Notes: generated by a model not told the origin, from the letters alone. DNA of 64,000 bases from Alteromonas sp047556435 (GCF_047556435.1 NZ_CP180210.1:124001-188000), one strand, 5' to 3'; shown: positions 18,075-26,716, counted from the stretch's first letter. A program made the numbers and translations.

Positions 18075-19205
18075 ATGAATGCAGAGCGACCCTTATTTAA
18101 GCACATTCGGGATCATGCCACGCTGTTCTCCGAAATGGCGCGCTACCGTAATGAGGCCGCAACTACGCTGGGGCTTAAGGGATACGAGTATCACAAAATA
18201 CCAAAGTTTATCGGGCCAGATGGTGAGCGCCTGACGATTGAGCCCGAGCGAAGCATTATTGTGCCCGAATTAAAGTTGCTGGAAGGCGTGAAAGTGATTC
18301 TTCAGGAATCTGTTTCCACACTGACGCATATTGCCAACAGCGACATCGGTTATCGCTACCCAACCGCAGCGCTGGCGGGATTGGATGCGCCATTTATTAA
18401 GCGTATGCGTTCAGAGTATTTTCATCGGGTGGACGAAGACAGAAATATTTGTCGACCGATAAACCTCTCTTTCGGTATCAAGAGTCGTGGCAAAGCGGAC
18501 AATCGTCTGGAATATGAAGTCTGGTTACCAAAAGACGACCCTGACCAGGACCCGTTGCCGCTGCTGATTGAAAAGTATGGCGAGGATCTGCCTGATGATG
18601 TCCGTCATTTTGTTCAGCAACCGTCACGCATTCATGGCTGGATGGGCGTAAAGCGGGCAGCATTTGAATCGCTGTACCAGAATCAGACGGAGATGGGCGA
18701 TCTGGTTATCTGTGTTGGCCTGTCTGTGGATGCTTATAACATTGGCGCCAGACCAGACTTGTCCTACTGCCCGGAAGTAGACAGCTCAATTGCTGTCAGT
18801 AATGCCGAGCTGGAGTGGGAAGTGATGGGCTACTATGCGCCATCTCATGCCAGATACAGTCATGATGAAATCTGGGCTGCAATTAATCATACGCTGGACG
18901 CAATAGGCCGACCGCTCAGCGACGTATATTCCAGCGTGATCATTCCTATAGAGCAAAGTAAAACGGAGCGTATTCTGCATACGGTAAAAAATCAGGGGAT
19001 TACCCCTGCGCACATTGCGCACCTGAATTTACAAACCTGGGAGTTCTTACAAACTGCCAGTGAACACAGAGTTAAGGCGCATGATCCTACGCGCAGTGTT
19101 AATTTGCTGGGTCGACTAAACCGGCTTTTTTATCAGGACGACCTTAAGCTGCCCTCACTCAAACACATGCATGACCTGATTGCCCATTTACCGTCAGGTA
19201 GATGA
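18075..19205 (+). CDS. Uncharacterised 376-residue protein
   Basis: No family was recognised. The ATG at 18075 follows AAGGTGG by about 5 bp; a GTG three codons earlier overlaps that site and is less likely. The product has no signal peptide or membrane segment and is rich in charged residues, with mixed alpha/beta composition. Features worth noting are a Trp/Tyr-rich stretch LEWEVMGYYAPSHARYSHDE near 255-275 and an amphipathic C terminus. The next gene (MBL-fold hydrolase) lies 66 bp downstream in the same direction and may be co-transcribed. It is clearly coding by length and codon use. Confidence 0.8.
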   Translation: MNAERPLFKHIRDHATLFSEMARYRNEAATTLGLKGYEYHKIPKFIGPDGERLTIEPERSIIVPELKLLEGVKVILQESVSTLTHIANSDIGYRYPTAALAGLDAPFIKRMRSEYFHRVDEDRNICRPINLSFGIKSRGKADNRLEYEVWLPKDDPDQDPLPLLIEKYGEDLPDDVRHFVQQPSRIHGWMGVKRAAFESLYQNQTEMGDLVICVGLSVDAYNIGARPDLSYCPEVDSSIAVSNAELEWEVMGYYAPSHARYSHDEIWAAINHTLDAIGRPLSDVYSSVIIPIEQSKTERILHTVKNQGITPAHIAHLNLQTWEFLQTASEHRVKAHDPTRSVNLLGRLNRLFYQDDLKLPSLKHMHDLIAHLPSGR

Positions 19206-19271
19206 CGTAAACTGGTCTAACCACAAAAACTCTGCTAGCGTTCAGTGTCAGATTAACAAGAATCGCATTAC

Positions 19272-20039
19272 ATGAAGCTTCATACGCTACAGGGCTATAT
19301 CCAGCAAATACATCTGGTAGAGGAGGGGGACAAACTCCTGCTGTTAGATGGCTGTTCACGGGCAGATGTGGATAACGTCTGCCGCTTTATCCGTGATGAG
19401 CTCGGTCGCCCGCTTTCTCACCTCGCAATAATTGTTGTCACTCACATGCATCCCGACCATGCCGGTGGTGCGCATAAGTTGCGCGAATGCAGTGGCGCGC
19501 GCATTGCGGCCCATCCAAAAGCCCGAAACTGGTATGCGGGTCTTGCTGGTCGCAGCGCTCACGTCATTGATGTCGCGCTCACGTGGTGGGTCGCCAGTCG
19601 TTTGGGGAAGCCTAAAAAATATATCTGGTACAACCCGTTACTGCGGCCAGATATCTTGCTAACCGATGGCCAGCTCTTGCCTGAGTTTGATAACTGGAAG
19701 GTTTACTTCACGCCGGGCCATACCGATCATGACTTGTCAGTCATGCATATACCGTCTCAGCGCATTTACGTCGCTGACCTTATGGTCAAGGTAAAAGGTG
19801 AACTGGTGCCGCCGTATCCGGTCTGCCATCCCAATCAGTATAAGCGTTCGTTACAAACCGTCAGGGCACTGAAACCAGCCTCTGTTCTGTTCGCACATGT
19901 CAGGGAACAGGCCGGTGCCAGGATTGATTTTGACGAAGTGTTAGAGCATGCGCCGAGATTGCCAAAAAACCACTGGCACTCTACCCGCAATCGCATTTCC
20001 CGAAAGCTAGGGCTGAATGAAAAACAGCATTACGTATGA
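19272..20039 (+). CDS. Metallo-beta-lactamase-fold hydrolase
   Basis: The 255-residue protein has the MBL metal motif THMHPDHAGG (His58, His60, Asp62, His63), a further His in FTPGHTDHDLSVMH near 153-160, and Asp in YVADLMVK near 172. It has no signal peptide, so it is probably cytosolic. MBL-fold enzymes hydrolyse thioesters, lactones or other esters, and the substrate here cannot be assigned. The C-terminal helix-rich part after 195 may shape the active site. Confidence 0.88.
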   Translation: MKLHTLQGYIQQIHLVEEGDKLLLLDGCSRADVDNVCRFIRDELGRPLSHLAIIVVTHMHPDHAGGAHKLRECSGARIAAHPKARNWYAGLAGRSAHVIDVALTWWVASRLGKPKKYIWYNPLLRPDILLTDGQLLPEFDNWKVYFTPGHTDHDLSVMHIPSQRIYVADLMVKVKGELVPPYPVCHPNQYKRSLQTVRALKPASVLFAHVREQAGARIDFDEVLEHAPRLPKNHWHSTRNRISRKLGLNEKQHYV

Positions 20040-20148
20040 GAGGAGAAACGCACTTTTCAGACCGGTGCACCAGGCTGAACGATGCCAACGCAGGAAATAA
20101 TGCAATTGATTGATGTATAGTGATGGCAAAATCAATCACAAAGTAATA

Positions 20149-20745
20149 ATGACAATGAAAGTTTCTCGAATTCTGCTTGGCGCTGCGTTTTTTTCTATGC
20201 AAAGTCTGGCGGCACTGCCGTCTTTAAATTCGCATCCACACCAACAGGCATTTTTTGATTCCCTGGCTTCTCTTTGTGGACAGGCATTTGCTGGCAAACT
20301 GGTTACCGATACCGCTGGCTCAGACAGCTTCAGTGGTAAAGCGTTAATCATGCACGTGCGGGAGTGCACCGATACCCAATTACACATTCCGTTTCATGTT
20401 GGCGATGATCATTCGCGTACCTGGATCATCACCCGCACGGGCAGCGGCCTGACGCTAAAGCATGATCATCGTCACAAAGACGGCAGTGAAGATGCGCTCA
20501 CCATGTACGGTGGCATAGCTTCAGAGCCTGGTTTTGCGCAGGTGCAGTCGTTCCCGGCTGACACCTATACCCAGTGGATGTTTGCCGAGCAGGGACTTCC
20601 CCAGTCGATACCGAATATATGGCGAATGTTTGTGTATCCCAAAATGTTCAGTTATCAGTTGGTGCGGGAAGGACGCGAATTTCGCGTCGACTTCGACCTG
20701 ACTACCCCCGTCGACACGCCACCGGCCCCATGGGGCGCTGAGTAG
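20149..20745 (+). CDS. Exported protein of unknown function
   Basis: From the ATG at 20149 (or 20155) the 198-residue product begins with a signal peptide ending SLAALP. The mature protein starts with a helix containing FFDSLASLCGQAFAGKL, followed by beta-rich sequence with HDHRHKDGSEDALTMYGG near 105-120 and a Pro-rich end. Homologous secreted proteins seem common in marine gammaproteobacteria, but I cannot name a family with confidence. A start 13 codons earlier would hide the signal peptide. Transcription ends at the hairpin at 20905. Confidence 0.75.
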   Translation: MTMKVSRILLGAAFFSMQSLAALPSLNSHPHQQAFFDSLASLCGQAFAGKLVTDTAGSDSFSGKALIMHVRECTDTQLHIPFHVGDDHSRTWIITRTGSGLTLKHDHRHKDGSEDALTMYGGIASEPGFAQVQSFPADTYTQWMFAEQGLPQSIPNIWRMFVYPKMFSYQLVREGREFRVDFDLTTPVDTPPAPWGAE

Positions 20746-20823
20746 GAATAAAATTGATGATGTGCTGACACGTTGCCGAATTATGGCTGGTCAACATCGC
20801 AAATCGTCTGCGAGTGTGTTGTG

Positions 20824-20863
20824 CAGAACCGCAGAACCGCAGAACCGCAGAACCGCAGAACCG
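20824..20863. repeat. 8-bp tandem repeat, five copies
   Basis: Five perfect head-to-tail copies of CAGAACCG lie in the 3' intergenic space between two convergent genes, just before their shared terminator. Perfect short repeats mutate by slippage, so copy number probably varies between strains. Confidence 0.95.
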
Positions 20864-20904
20864 CGAAGTTGTGGCTGCAGCGGACAAAGTTAAGTCACGT
20901 TAGT

Positions 20905-20934
20905 GAAAAAGCCGGTGAAGTGACCGGCTTTTTC
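20905..20934. terminator. Bidirectional terminator between convergent genes
   Basis: GAAAAAGCCGGT and ACCGGCTTTTTC form a 12-bp stem with a 6-nt loop. A and T runs on the two sides let it work for the exported-protein gene on the plus strand and the AhpD-like gene on the minus strand. Confidence 0.9.
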
Positions 20935-20947
20935 AACTGTGGTTGGG

Positions 20948-21295
20948 CTATTTCTTTTCAGAAAACTGCTCGTAAGCCAGCATCGCGTCAGCTGCGTACA
21001 TCAGTGACGGGCCACCACCCATATAAATTGCCATACCGAGAGTTTCTTCAATTTCTTCTTTGGTCGCGCCAAGTTCTACCAGCGCTTTGGCGTGAAACCC
21101 GATACAGCCATCACAACGTGTGGATACGCCAATTGCCAGTGCTATCAGCTCTTTGGTTTTCTTATCCAGAACACCGTCTTCGGTGGCAGCCCGGGCCATT
21201 GCCGAGAAGCCCTGCATGGTGTCAGAAATGTCGTTGCGCAGACTTTTCATGTTTGCGGAGATGCGTTGCGTAATGTCAGGGTACGATTTGCTCAT
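20948..21295 (-). CDS. Carboxymuconolactone decarboxylase family (AhpD-like) protein
   Basis: The 115-residue protein belongs to the CMD/AhpD-like fold. The redox motif CDGCIGFH (about 61-68), with a CxxC pair and a histidine, is typical of AhpD-like peroxidase or disulfide proteins rather than true decarboxylases. ELIALAIGVSTRCDGC and EEIEETLGMAIYMGGGP are characteristic. It probably acts as a small cytosolic thiol-disulfide protein in peroxide defence. It is a single gene, convergent with the exported-protein gene, with its promoter close to the MITE at 21438. Confidence 0.88.
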   Translation of the reverse strand: MSKSYPDITQRISANMKSLRNDISDTMQGFSAMARAATEDGVLDKKTKELIALAIGVSTRCDGCIGFHAKALVELGATKEEIEETLGMAIYMGGGPSLMYAADAMLAYEQFSEKK

Positions 21296-21437
21296 GATAT
21301 TGTCCTTATATTAGGAAGTATTTATATATTGAGGGATAAACCGGTATTTTTAAAGTGGTATGAGATGAAATGAATGCGGTGTCAGCACACATTTCCCCTC
21401 ATGACAGCGCCATCTACTCTCACTATAGTGTTGAATC

Positions 21438-21702
21438 AGGGCCTGTTAATCTTTGCTGTACACTTTTGCAGCGCATTGTTAGTGATTTAGGCTAGGCAGT
21501 GTTTACGCCGTGTAGCCACTCTACATAAGTGGGCGATAACACAGGATAAATCACTCACAAACGCTGCCCGCAGGGGTTGGCTAAACGCGTTTTGCTCTTT
21601 GTTCCGCCTCATTTATCTGGATGACCAGGCTACAATCGGCGCGCCGTGATCAAAACGCGTTTATCCAGAACAAAATTCGTACAGAAAAGATTAACAGGTC
21701 CT
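21438..21702. mobile_element. MITE-like element (265 bp) with 24-bp terminal inverted repeats
   Basis: The ends 21438-21461 (starting AGGGCCTGTTAATCTTT) and 21679-21702 (ending AAAGATTAACAGGTCCT) are inverted repeats matching at 22 of 24 positions. The inside has no transposase. An internal part (from CATAAGTGGGCGATAAC at about 21524) recurs at 51412. The palindrome AAACGCGTTT occurs twice inside (21583-21592 and 21653-21662), 70 bp apart. The segment between them is absent from the second copy. No clear target-site duplication was found. It lies directly upstream of ycjX. Confidence 0.75.
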
Positions 21703-21815
21703 TTGCAGTTTGTAACAAAGTATTCAATTGGCTTGCTTTTACTGGCATCAGCACCACTAATTAACATAATGTGCCAGAAAGAACGCATTCGCATTACAAG
21801 GAGTGCCATCGCCTT

Positions 21816-23192
21816 ATGCGCGAGTTTTTTAATCAGATCATCAAACCGGTTCAGTCACTTTCGGGGCAAGGAATGTCGCAGGTAGACGCCTGGTTTTTAC
21901 AACAGCGCCACCGCTTTACCATTACCGGATTAAGCCGCAGTGGTAAGTCGATGCTTTTTACCAGCCTGATGACGATCCTGAAGTACCGCAGCGAAGAGAA
22001 GTACAACTGCCTACCCCTACTGGAAGCACTCCCGATTGATTTGGTCGATCACATGCGTCTTGAGCCCTTACCAGGCTACGATTTCTTTCCAGTAGATGAG
22101 CATATGCAGGCATTGGCGCGCGGAGAGTGGCCTGCGCCAACAGAACAGGCCTATGGTTTTAAGCTGATAGTCAGGCTTCGCCAGACCAGCACGCTGAAAA
22201 AGTATTTAATGCCATATACCGACGTGGTGTTTGAGTTTATCGATTATCCTGGCGAGTGGATAACCGATTTGCCGCTGTTAAGTAAATCGTTTGTCCAGTG
22301 GAGTGATTCTGCATGGGCGCAGCAGGCCAGCGAGCCACAAAAGTTTTATGCCAGCGAGTGGCATGACTTTATTGAAAAATTTGATTTTGAGCAGCCGCCA
22401 ACCCGGGAAGCCGTGTTGGAGGTGGTGTCGCAGTACCGCAGGTACTTGCAGCATGCGAAAAAGAACGGGATCTCTATGCTGCAGCCGGGAAGCTTTCTCA
22501 TTGACGGTTCCGGCTTTGACTGGCGCGCACAGGGGTTTGCGCCACTGCCATCTAAAGTGTCCAGCGATGTTTCTCATCCCTGGTACAAAACGTTTGCCAG
22601 ACATTATGAAGCGTTTCAGAAGCAGTGGTTGAAACCGCTCAAAGAGAGTACGTTCAGGGAAACCGACAAGCAGATTATTCTGGTGGATTTATTTGAAGGG
22701 CTGAATCATTCCAGGCAGCACCTGTATCAGCTAAAAGAAACATTGAGCCACCTGGCAGAGACCTTCGTGTACGGCAATCCGAACTGGTTCGCCCGTCACG
22801 TGCTCAGGCAAAATAAAATTGGTCGTGTTGCTTTTGTGGCCACCAAAACTGACCTTATCCCGGAAGCGCAAAAACCAAATATGCTGTCATTGTTAAAGCA
22901 GGTGTCTGAAGGCGCGGTGGCGAAATTCGAGGGTAAACCTATCGAGTTTGAGCATTTTTTAGTGTCAGCCATTAAAACCACGGATGCAGGCAGCAATGAC
23001 AATGCACTGCGTTACTCCAACGGTGACGGCGCCTATGTTGAGGCCGATTTTGAAGCCTTGCCGGCAAAGTTAAAAGATATGGAAGCCGATGCGCACTATC
23101 CGGTGTTAGATGCCAGCGTGCCGAAAGACCATTTGCCCAGAATGCTGAACGGTCGTGGGTTAGACCGCTTGTTGCAATTTTTACTTAATTAG
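21816..23192 (+). CDS. ycjX: YcjX family P-loop GTPase-like protein
   Basis: The 458-residue product from the ATG at 21816 carries the family Walker A GLSRSGKS near residue 38, close to the N terminus as in E. coli YcjX. Further family stretches are FEFIDYPGEWITDLPLL near 135, ILVDLFEGLN near 285 and FVATKTDLIPE near 345 (NKxD-like specificity motif). An ATG at 21771 would add 15 residues; the Walker position favours 21816. YcjX/YcjF homologues are linked to stress and envelope functions, but their mechanism is not established. The ycjF gene follows 9 bp later. Confidence 0.9.
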   Translation: MREFFNQIIKPVQSLSGQGMSQVDAWFLQQRHRFTITGLSRSGKSMLFTSLMTILKYRSEEKYNCLPLLEALPIDLVDHMRLEPLPGYDFFPVDEHMQALARGEWPAPTEQAYGFKLIVRLRQTSTLKKYLMPYTDVVFEFIDYPGEWITDLPLLSKSFVQWSDSAWAQQASEPQKFYASEWHDFIEKFDFEQPPTREAVLEVVSQYRRYLQHAKKNGISMLQPGSFLIDGSGFDWRAQGFAPLPSKVSSDVSHPWYKTFARHYEAFQKQWLKPLKESTFRETDKQIILVDLFEGLNHSRQHLYQLKETLSHLAETFVYGNPNWFARHVLRQNKIGRVAFVATKTDLIPEAQKPNMLSLLKQVSEGAVAKFEGKPIEFEHFLVSAIKTTDAGSNDNALRYSNGDGAYVEADFEALPAKLKDMEADAHYPVLDASVPKDHLPRMLNGRGLDRLLQFLLN

Positions 23193-23201
23193 GGAGGCAC
23201 A

Positions 23202-24101
23202 ATGTCTGCCGATACCTCACAACGATATCGCTCTAAAGTTACCCAGCGCACCATCAACACGGTGCAGCCAGAAACCGACATGCCGGCGAAGATCGAAGAA
23301 GATGCTACCGCTATCGCGGTAAAAAAGCGCGGCCTGTCGCTGGGCACTTCTACATTGCTGCTTGGTGGCGCCTGTGCTATCGGCTTTGGCGTATTCAGCG
23401 CGGTGGAGTCTGTGTTGCAGCGGATGGATAGCTATCCGGTGACAGCCAGCGTTTTAGGAACCCTGCTGGCGGGGTTCGTGCTTTGCATGCTCACCCTGGT
23501 GGGCCGTGAAGTAAAAGGGTTTATCAATGTAAACCGTCACATAGATCGGCGACTGGATTATCACGCGCTTTCTCAGTCAACCGATAAAAGCGCAGTGCTC
23601 AGCGCACTCAAGTCCCATGCCAGCGCGTTTTCTTCGCACAGTTATGCCGCGCATTGTTACCGCACTTTCTCGCAGGCGGTAAACAGCGATCAGGATGCAC
23701 AGGAAGTGCTGTCACTGTATCGACGCACGGTAACACAGCCCGTAGACAAGCGTGCTCAGGAGTTAATTCGTAAAGAGTCGATGACCGCGGGTAGCCTGAC
23801 CTTTATCAGTCCGAATCATCTGATTCAAACGCTGATGATAGTGTGGATAAGCTTTCGCACAATCCGACGCGTGGCGCAGGTATATGGCTTGCGTCCAGGC
23901 ACGTTTGGCAACTGGCAACTGTTTAAGATTCTGGCGCAGAATATTGCTGCACAAAGCATTTTTGATCTGGCCACCGATGAAGTTGCCAATCAGATCAGCG
24001 GCTCACTAACCGCACGCTTTATGGAGAACTCCGCTGAAGCAGTGGCTGCTGGCGCGCTCAATGTGCGATTAGGAAAAGCCCTGGTGAAATTGCTTCACTG
24101 A
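23202..24101 (+). CDS. ycjF: YcjF family inner-membrane protein (DUF697)
   Basis: The 299-residue partner of YcjX has a basic polar N terminus and two transmembrane helices (about 48-70 and 80-103). A C-terminal DUF697-type domain (about 190-299) includes SPNHLIQTLMIVWISFRTIRRVAQVYGLRPG. A GGGAGG ribosome-binding site sits just before the ATG. The conserved ycjX-ycjF order supports an operon at the inner membrane. Confidence 0.88.
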   Translation: MSADTSQRYRSKVTQRTINTVQPETDMPAKIEEDATAIAVKKRGLSLGTSTLLLGGACAIGFGVFSAVESVLQRMDSYPVTASVLGTLLAGFVLCMLTLVGREVKGFINVNRHIDRRLDYHALSQSTDKSAVLSALKSHASAFSSHSYAAHCYRTFSQAVNSDQDAQEVLSLYRRTVTQPVDKRAQELIRKESMTAGSLTFISPNHLIQTLMIVWISFRTIRRVAQVYGLRPGTFGNWQLFKILAQNIAAQSIFDLATDEVANQISGSLTARFMENSAEAVAAGALNVRLGKALVKLLH

Positions 24102-24245
24102 GGCGGCCCGGATGTGCGTTGCCGCACGCCGGCTTGCGATCATGGCGCTGTTGGTGAGGACCGCCGTACTCTTGCTAGCTGTCCACCGCGCTGTTGAGGA
24201 CGTCCGTCGAGCTGGGGCGTGTAAACCCCAGACATGACACCCGGC

Positions 24246-25472
24246 TTAAATGGCTTTTTTCGTCGGCGCGACCACGTTAGCAAAAATAAGCCCGGCCACC
24301 AGTGACATAAAAATGACAAACACTTCCTGGCCGAGATGATCTGACTGAACAAAGTCCTGCCCGGTCATAAACGAATTCAGGCCAATATAGGTTTTAGAGC
24401 CTGGGACCAGCACAATCAAACCATGCATCGCGACAATGGTTGCGGGCTGGTTAGCAATCCGTGTAAATGCGTTGGCAAACACCCCCAAGCAAAACGCGCC
24501 CACAAAGGTTCCCAGTCCGCCATCCAGATAATCCGAGCTCCAGGCGGTCGCACTGTACGCGATGAAGGCAGAGAGGATTGCCCACGGGATGTGTTTGATT
24601 CGCGTCCGGAAAATGGCAACCAGCGCTATGCAAAGCAATAAAACCGATAACCACGTCGCCCAGTAAGGCAATGATTCTGCGGGCTTATAGACGTTTTCAC
24701 CGAACAGGCTGAAACCGGCGGAAACGCCCAAAAATGCACCGAAATATAATTTAAACAGCTGCATCACTGCATCCATGGTACGTGCAGTGCCAGACACCAT
24801 ATTGCGGGAGCTAAGTTCGGCTAAACCCATAAATAATGCCAGTCCCGGTACGAACACAATCACCGATGAGAGTACAATAAGCGGAATGTTTACTCCCGGA
24901 TCCAGATACCGGCTGATAGCACAGGCAAGAATACCGGCCACGAACGCGGTTACGGGTTCCAGCATGAGGTTTACCCGCTTAGACCGGAATGACCACAACG
25001 TCCACAGATAGGCAACCAAGCCCAGTAAACCCGACCAGAAAATTTCTGGCCAGCTTGCGCCCATCAGCATGGCAAAAGCGCCGGTAGCCAGCCCATAGGC
25101 GGCACCGGTAATTAGTTTTCCATACGGGCTGGGCATCACATCAATTTCGCTGAGACGCTGGCTGGCGGCAGTCAGAGAAAGCTTGCCCGCCAGCAGCGAG
25201 CTTGCCAGTTCATCGGTTAGCGACAACGCATTCATATCCAGCTCGCCCGGCATAAGACGGGCTGCATGATTATACTCGTCTTCGTGACGATCGCTCCAGA
25301 TGACGAAAGTCAGTGAGGTTGGCGTAGAAATAAACGAGGCGTGTACGCCCAGGTACGTTGCCACTTCCGTCAGATAGGCCTCCAGACGAAATGAAGGCGT
25401 GCCGTACTTATGCAGCATTTTGCCAAGCTTCACAATAAATTTTCGGATTTGGATAAATTCGGTGGTGTCCAA
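24246..25472 (-). CDS. Threonine/serine exporter family protein (ThrE-like)
   Basis: The 408-residue protein combines both ThrE domains in one chain. The N-terminal ThrE part (about 10-250) contains KLGKMLHKYGTPSFRLE and the PTSLTFVIW stretch. The C-terminal ThrE_2 part (about 265-405) contains LVPGSKTYIGLNSFMTGQ. About ten hydrophobic helices are visible. In many enterobacteria the same functions are split as YjjP and YjjB. It probably exports small amino or organic acids across the inner membrane. It diverges from the iron locus across about 430 bp. Confidence 0.88.
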   Translation of the reverse strand: MDTTEFIQIRKFIVKLGKMLHKYGTPSFRLEAYLTEVATYLGVHASFISTPTSLTFVIWSDRHEDEYNHAARLMPGELDMNALSLTDELASSLLAGKLSLTAASQRLSEIDVMPSPYGKLITGAAYGLATGAFAMLMGASWPEIFWSGLLGLVAYLWTLWSFRSKRVNLMLEPVTAFVAGILACAISRYLDPGVNIPLIVLSSVIVFVPGLALFMGLAELSSRNMVSGTARTMDAVMQLFKLYFGAFLGVSAGFSLFGENVYKPAESLPYWATWLSVLLLCIALVAIFRTRIKHIPWAILSAFIAYSATAWSSDYLDGGLGTFVGAFCLGVFANAFTRIANQPATIVAMHGLIVLVPGSKTYIGLNSFMTGQDFVQSDHLGQEVFVIFMSLVAGLIFANVVAPTKKAI

Positions 25473-25853
25473 CCTGGATTCTCAACGTTTTGGGTAAAAG
25501 CAGAAGCAGCATCGGGGCTGCTTAAATAATGCGCGGATGATAGGGGTAAGTGAGGCTGTTCGCAAAGAAGTTTTTTACTCTCTTTTTGATTAGAAAAAAT
25601 AATGGCTATATCACCTTTAACCATCATCCATCACCCATGTTGCCTTGGGAGACCGGTCTGTGTAAATACAGGCTGACATATTCGAACCGCGACAGTCATC
25701 ATTACCAGTATTGCTCACCGGTCTCTCTCGCACCCGTCAGCCAAACGCCAGCAAATAATAGCCGTGATCCAGCAGCTACCAAAACAGGGTAAAACCCTCA
25801 CAGTCTTATCGTATCAATTGGGTATTTTATCTGCATAGCCTTTACTCAATTGA
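25473..25853. other. Divergent intergenic region with a long-range inverted repeat
   Basis: No gene is evident in this interval. An 11-bp inverted repeat (25647-25657, GGGAGACCGGT, with 25717-25727, one G-T pair) encloses about 59 nt and could form a structured RNA. Promoters of the exporter gene (left) and the iron locus (right) must lie here. Confidence 0.5.
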
Positions 25854-25868
25854 TGATAATAAGTATCA
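25854..25868. promoter_or_regulatory. Fur box of the iron-uptake operon
   Basis: TGATAATAAGTATCA matches the 7-1-7 Fur consensus TGATAATnATTATCA at all defined positions but one. It lies 33 bp before the start of the exported protein gene that heads the ferric-iron ABC transporter operon. It predicts repression when iron is plentiful. Confidence 0.85.
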
Positions 25869-25900
25869 TTTTCATATTAACTAATCGAGTAGGTTTAGAT

Positions 25901-26707
25901 ATGACAACAGGAATCAAGAAACACTGGCGCAGCGCGCTGTTCGCCGTTATGGCGGCAGGATTGACCAGTCAGCCGGTTCTGGCAAACGGCGAGATCACTG
26001 ATCAGGTTAATCACCTTAAAGAGCATATCGGCGAATACACCGAAGAAGTGCAGTGGCTCGAAAATAAATTTGGTGGTGTCGTCGACGCATACGCGCAGGA
26101 TAGCAAACCTGATACGCACCAACTTATTGAATTTTGGGAAGAAGTAAACTTCCATTCTGCCATCGAAACACAGTATGTGCCCATTTACGCCTCTATCTGG
26201 CAGGGGATCTACGGCGTTAAACAAGCGATTGATAGCGGCAAAGATATTACAGCGGTTCGCGATGAACAGGAGAAACTGAATCAAGCCTTGTGGCAGGCGT
26301 TGGGCGCAGTTAAACTTGCCGCCAAATATCAGCAGGACGGCCTGGTTAAAGCGATAAAAACCACGGCTTCTGAGCCGGTCACCGGTCCTGAAGTGATTGA
26401 TGATATTAAAGATCGACTGCACCGCGTTGTTGCCAAATATGCAGAGAAGCTGAATGAAGTCGCGACAACGCTGGTTCACGATACCTACATGCAACGCTTT
26501 GAAGGCATCGAAGGCGCATTGATTGAGCAGGACGCCGAACTGGTTGAAGATTTAGAAAAAGACTTCAACGTGACACTGCCTCAGGCGATTTCAAAAGACG
26601 CCGGTGTCGATAAGGTTCGTGACGTAGTAGAGGCCATGCAAGCAAAGCTGGACCGGGCAAAAACGCTGTTGGTCGACGCTGAGAAAGGTCGCAAAGAGGT
26701 CTTTTAA
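25901..26707 (+). CDS. Exported helical protein of the Fur-controlled iron operon, function unknown
   Basis: From the ATG at 25901 the product has 268 residues with a signal peptide (about 1-29, ending VLANG). The rest looks wholly alpha-helical and acidic, with heptad-like stretches such as DQVNHLKEHIGEYTEEVQWL. The stretch EFWEEVNFHSAIETQYVPIY (about 90-109) concentrates Glu, His and Tyr and could bind metal. It recalls helical iron proteins of the imelysin/EfeO type, but I see no convincing GxHxxE motif, so no family is assigned. It lies 9 bp before the ferric-iron binding protein gene and behind a Fur box. An earlier start (25850) would overlap the Fur box. Confidence 0.8.
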   Translation: MTTGIKKHWRSALFAVMAAGLTSQPVLANGEITDQVNHLKEHIGEYTEEVQWLENKFGGVVDAYAQDSKPDTHQLIEFWEEVNFHSAIETQYVPIYASIWQGIYGVKQAIDSGKDITAVRDEQEKLNQALWQALGAVKLAAKYQQDGLVKAIKTTASEPVTGPEVIDDIKDRLHRVVAKYAEKLNEVATTLVHDTYMQRFEGIEGALIEQDAELVEDLEKDFNVTLPQAISKDAGVDKVRDVVEAMQAKLDRAKTLLVDAEKGRKEVF

Positions 26708-26716
26708 GGAATTGGT

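Noticed and set aside
20824..20863. Repeat array considered as a CRISPR
   Set aside because: The units are 8 bp head to tail with no spacers and no cas genes nearby.
24102..24245. Possible small gene after ycjF
   Set aside because: The open frames are short and of GC-rich, non-protein composition; only a small CTGGGG/CCCCAG hairpin is present.
25690..25705. TTCGAACC resembling a tRNA T-loop
   Set aside because: There is no seven-base acceptor stem, D-arm or anticodon arm around it, and the flanking inverted repeat does not fit tRNA geometry.
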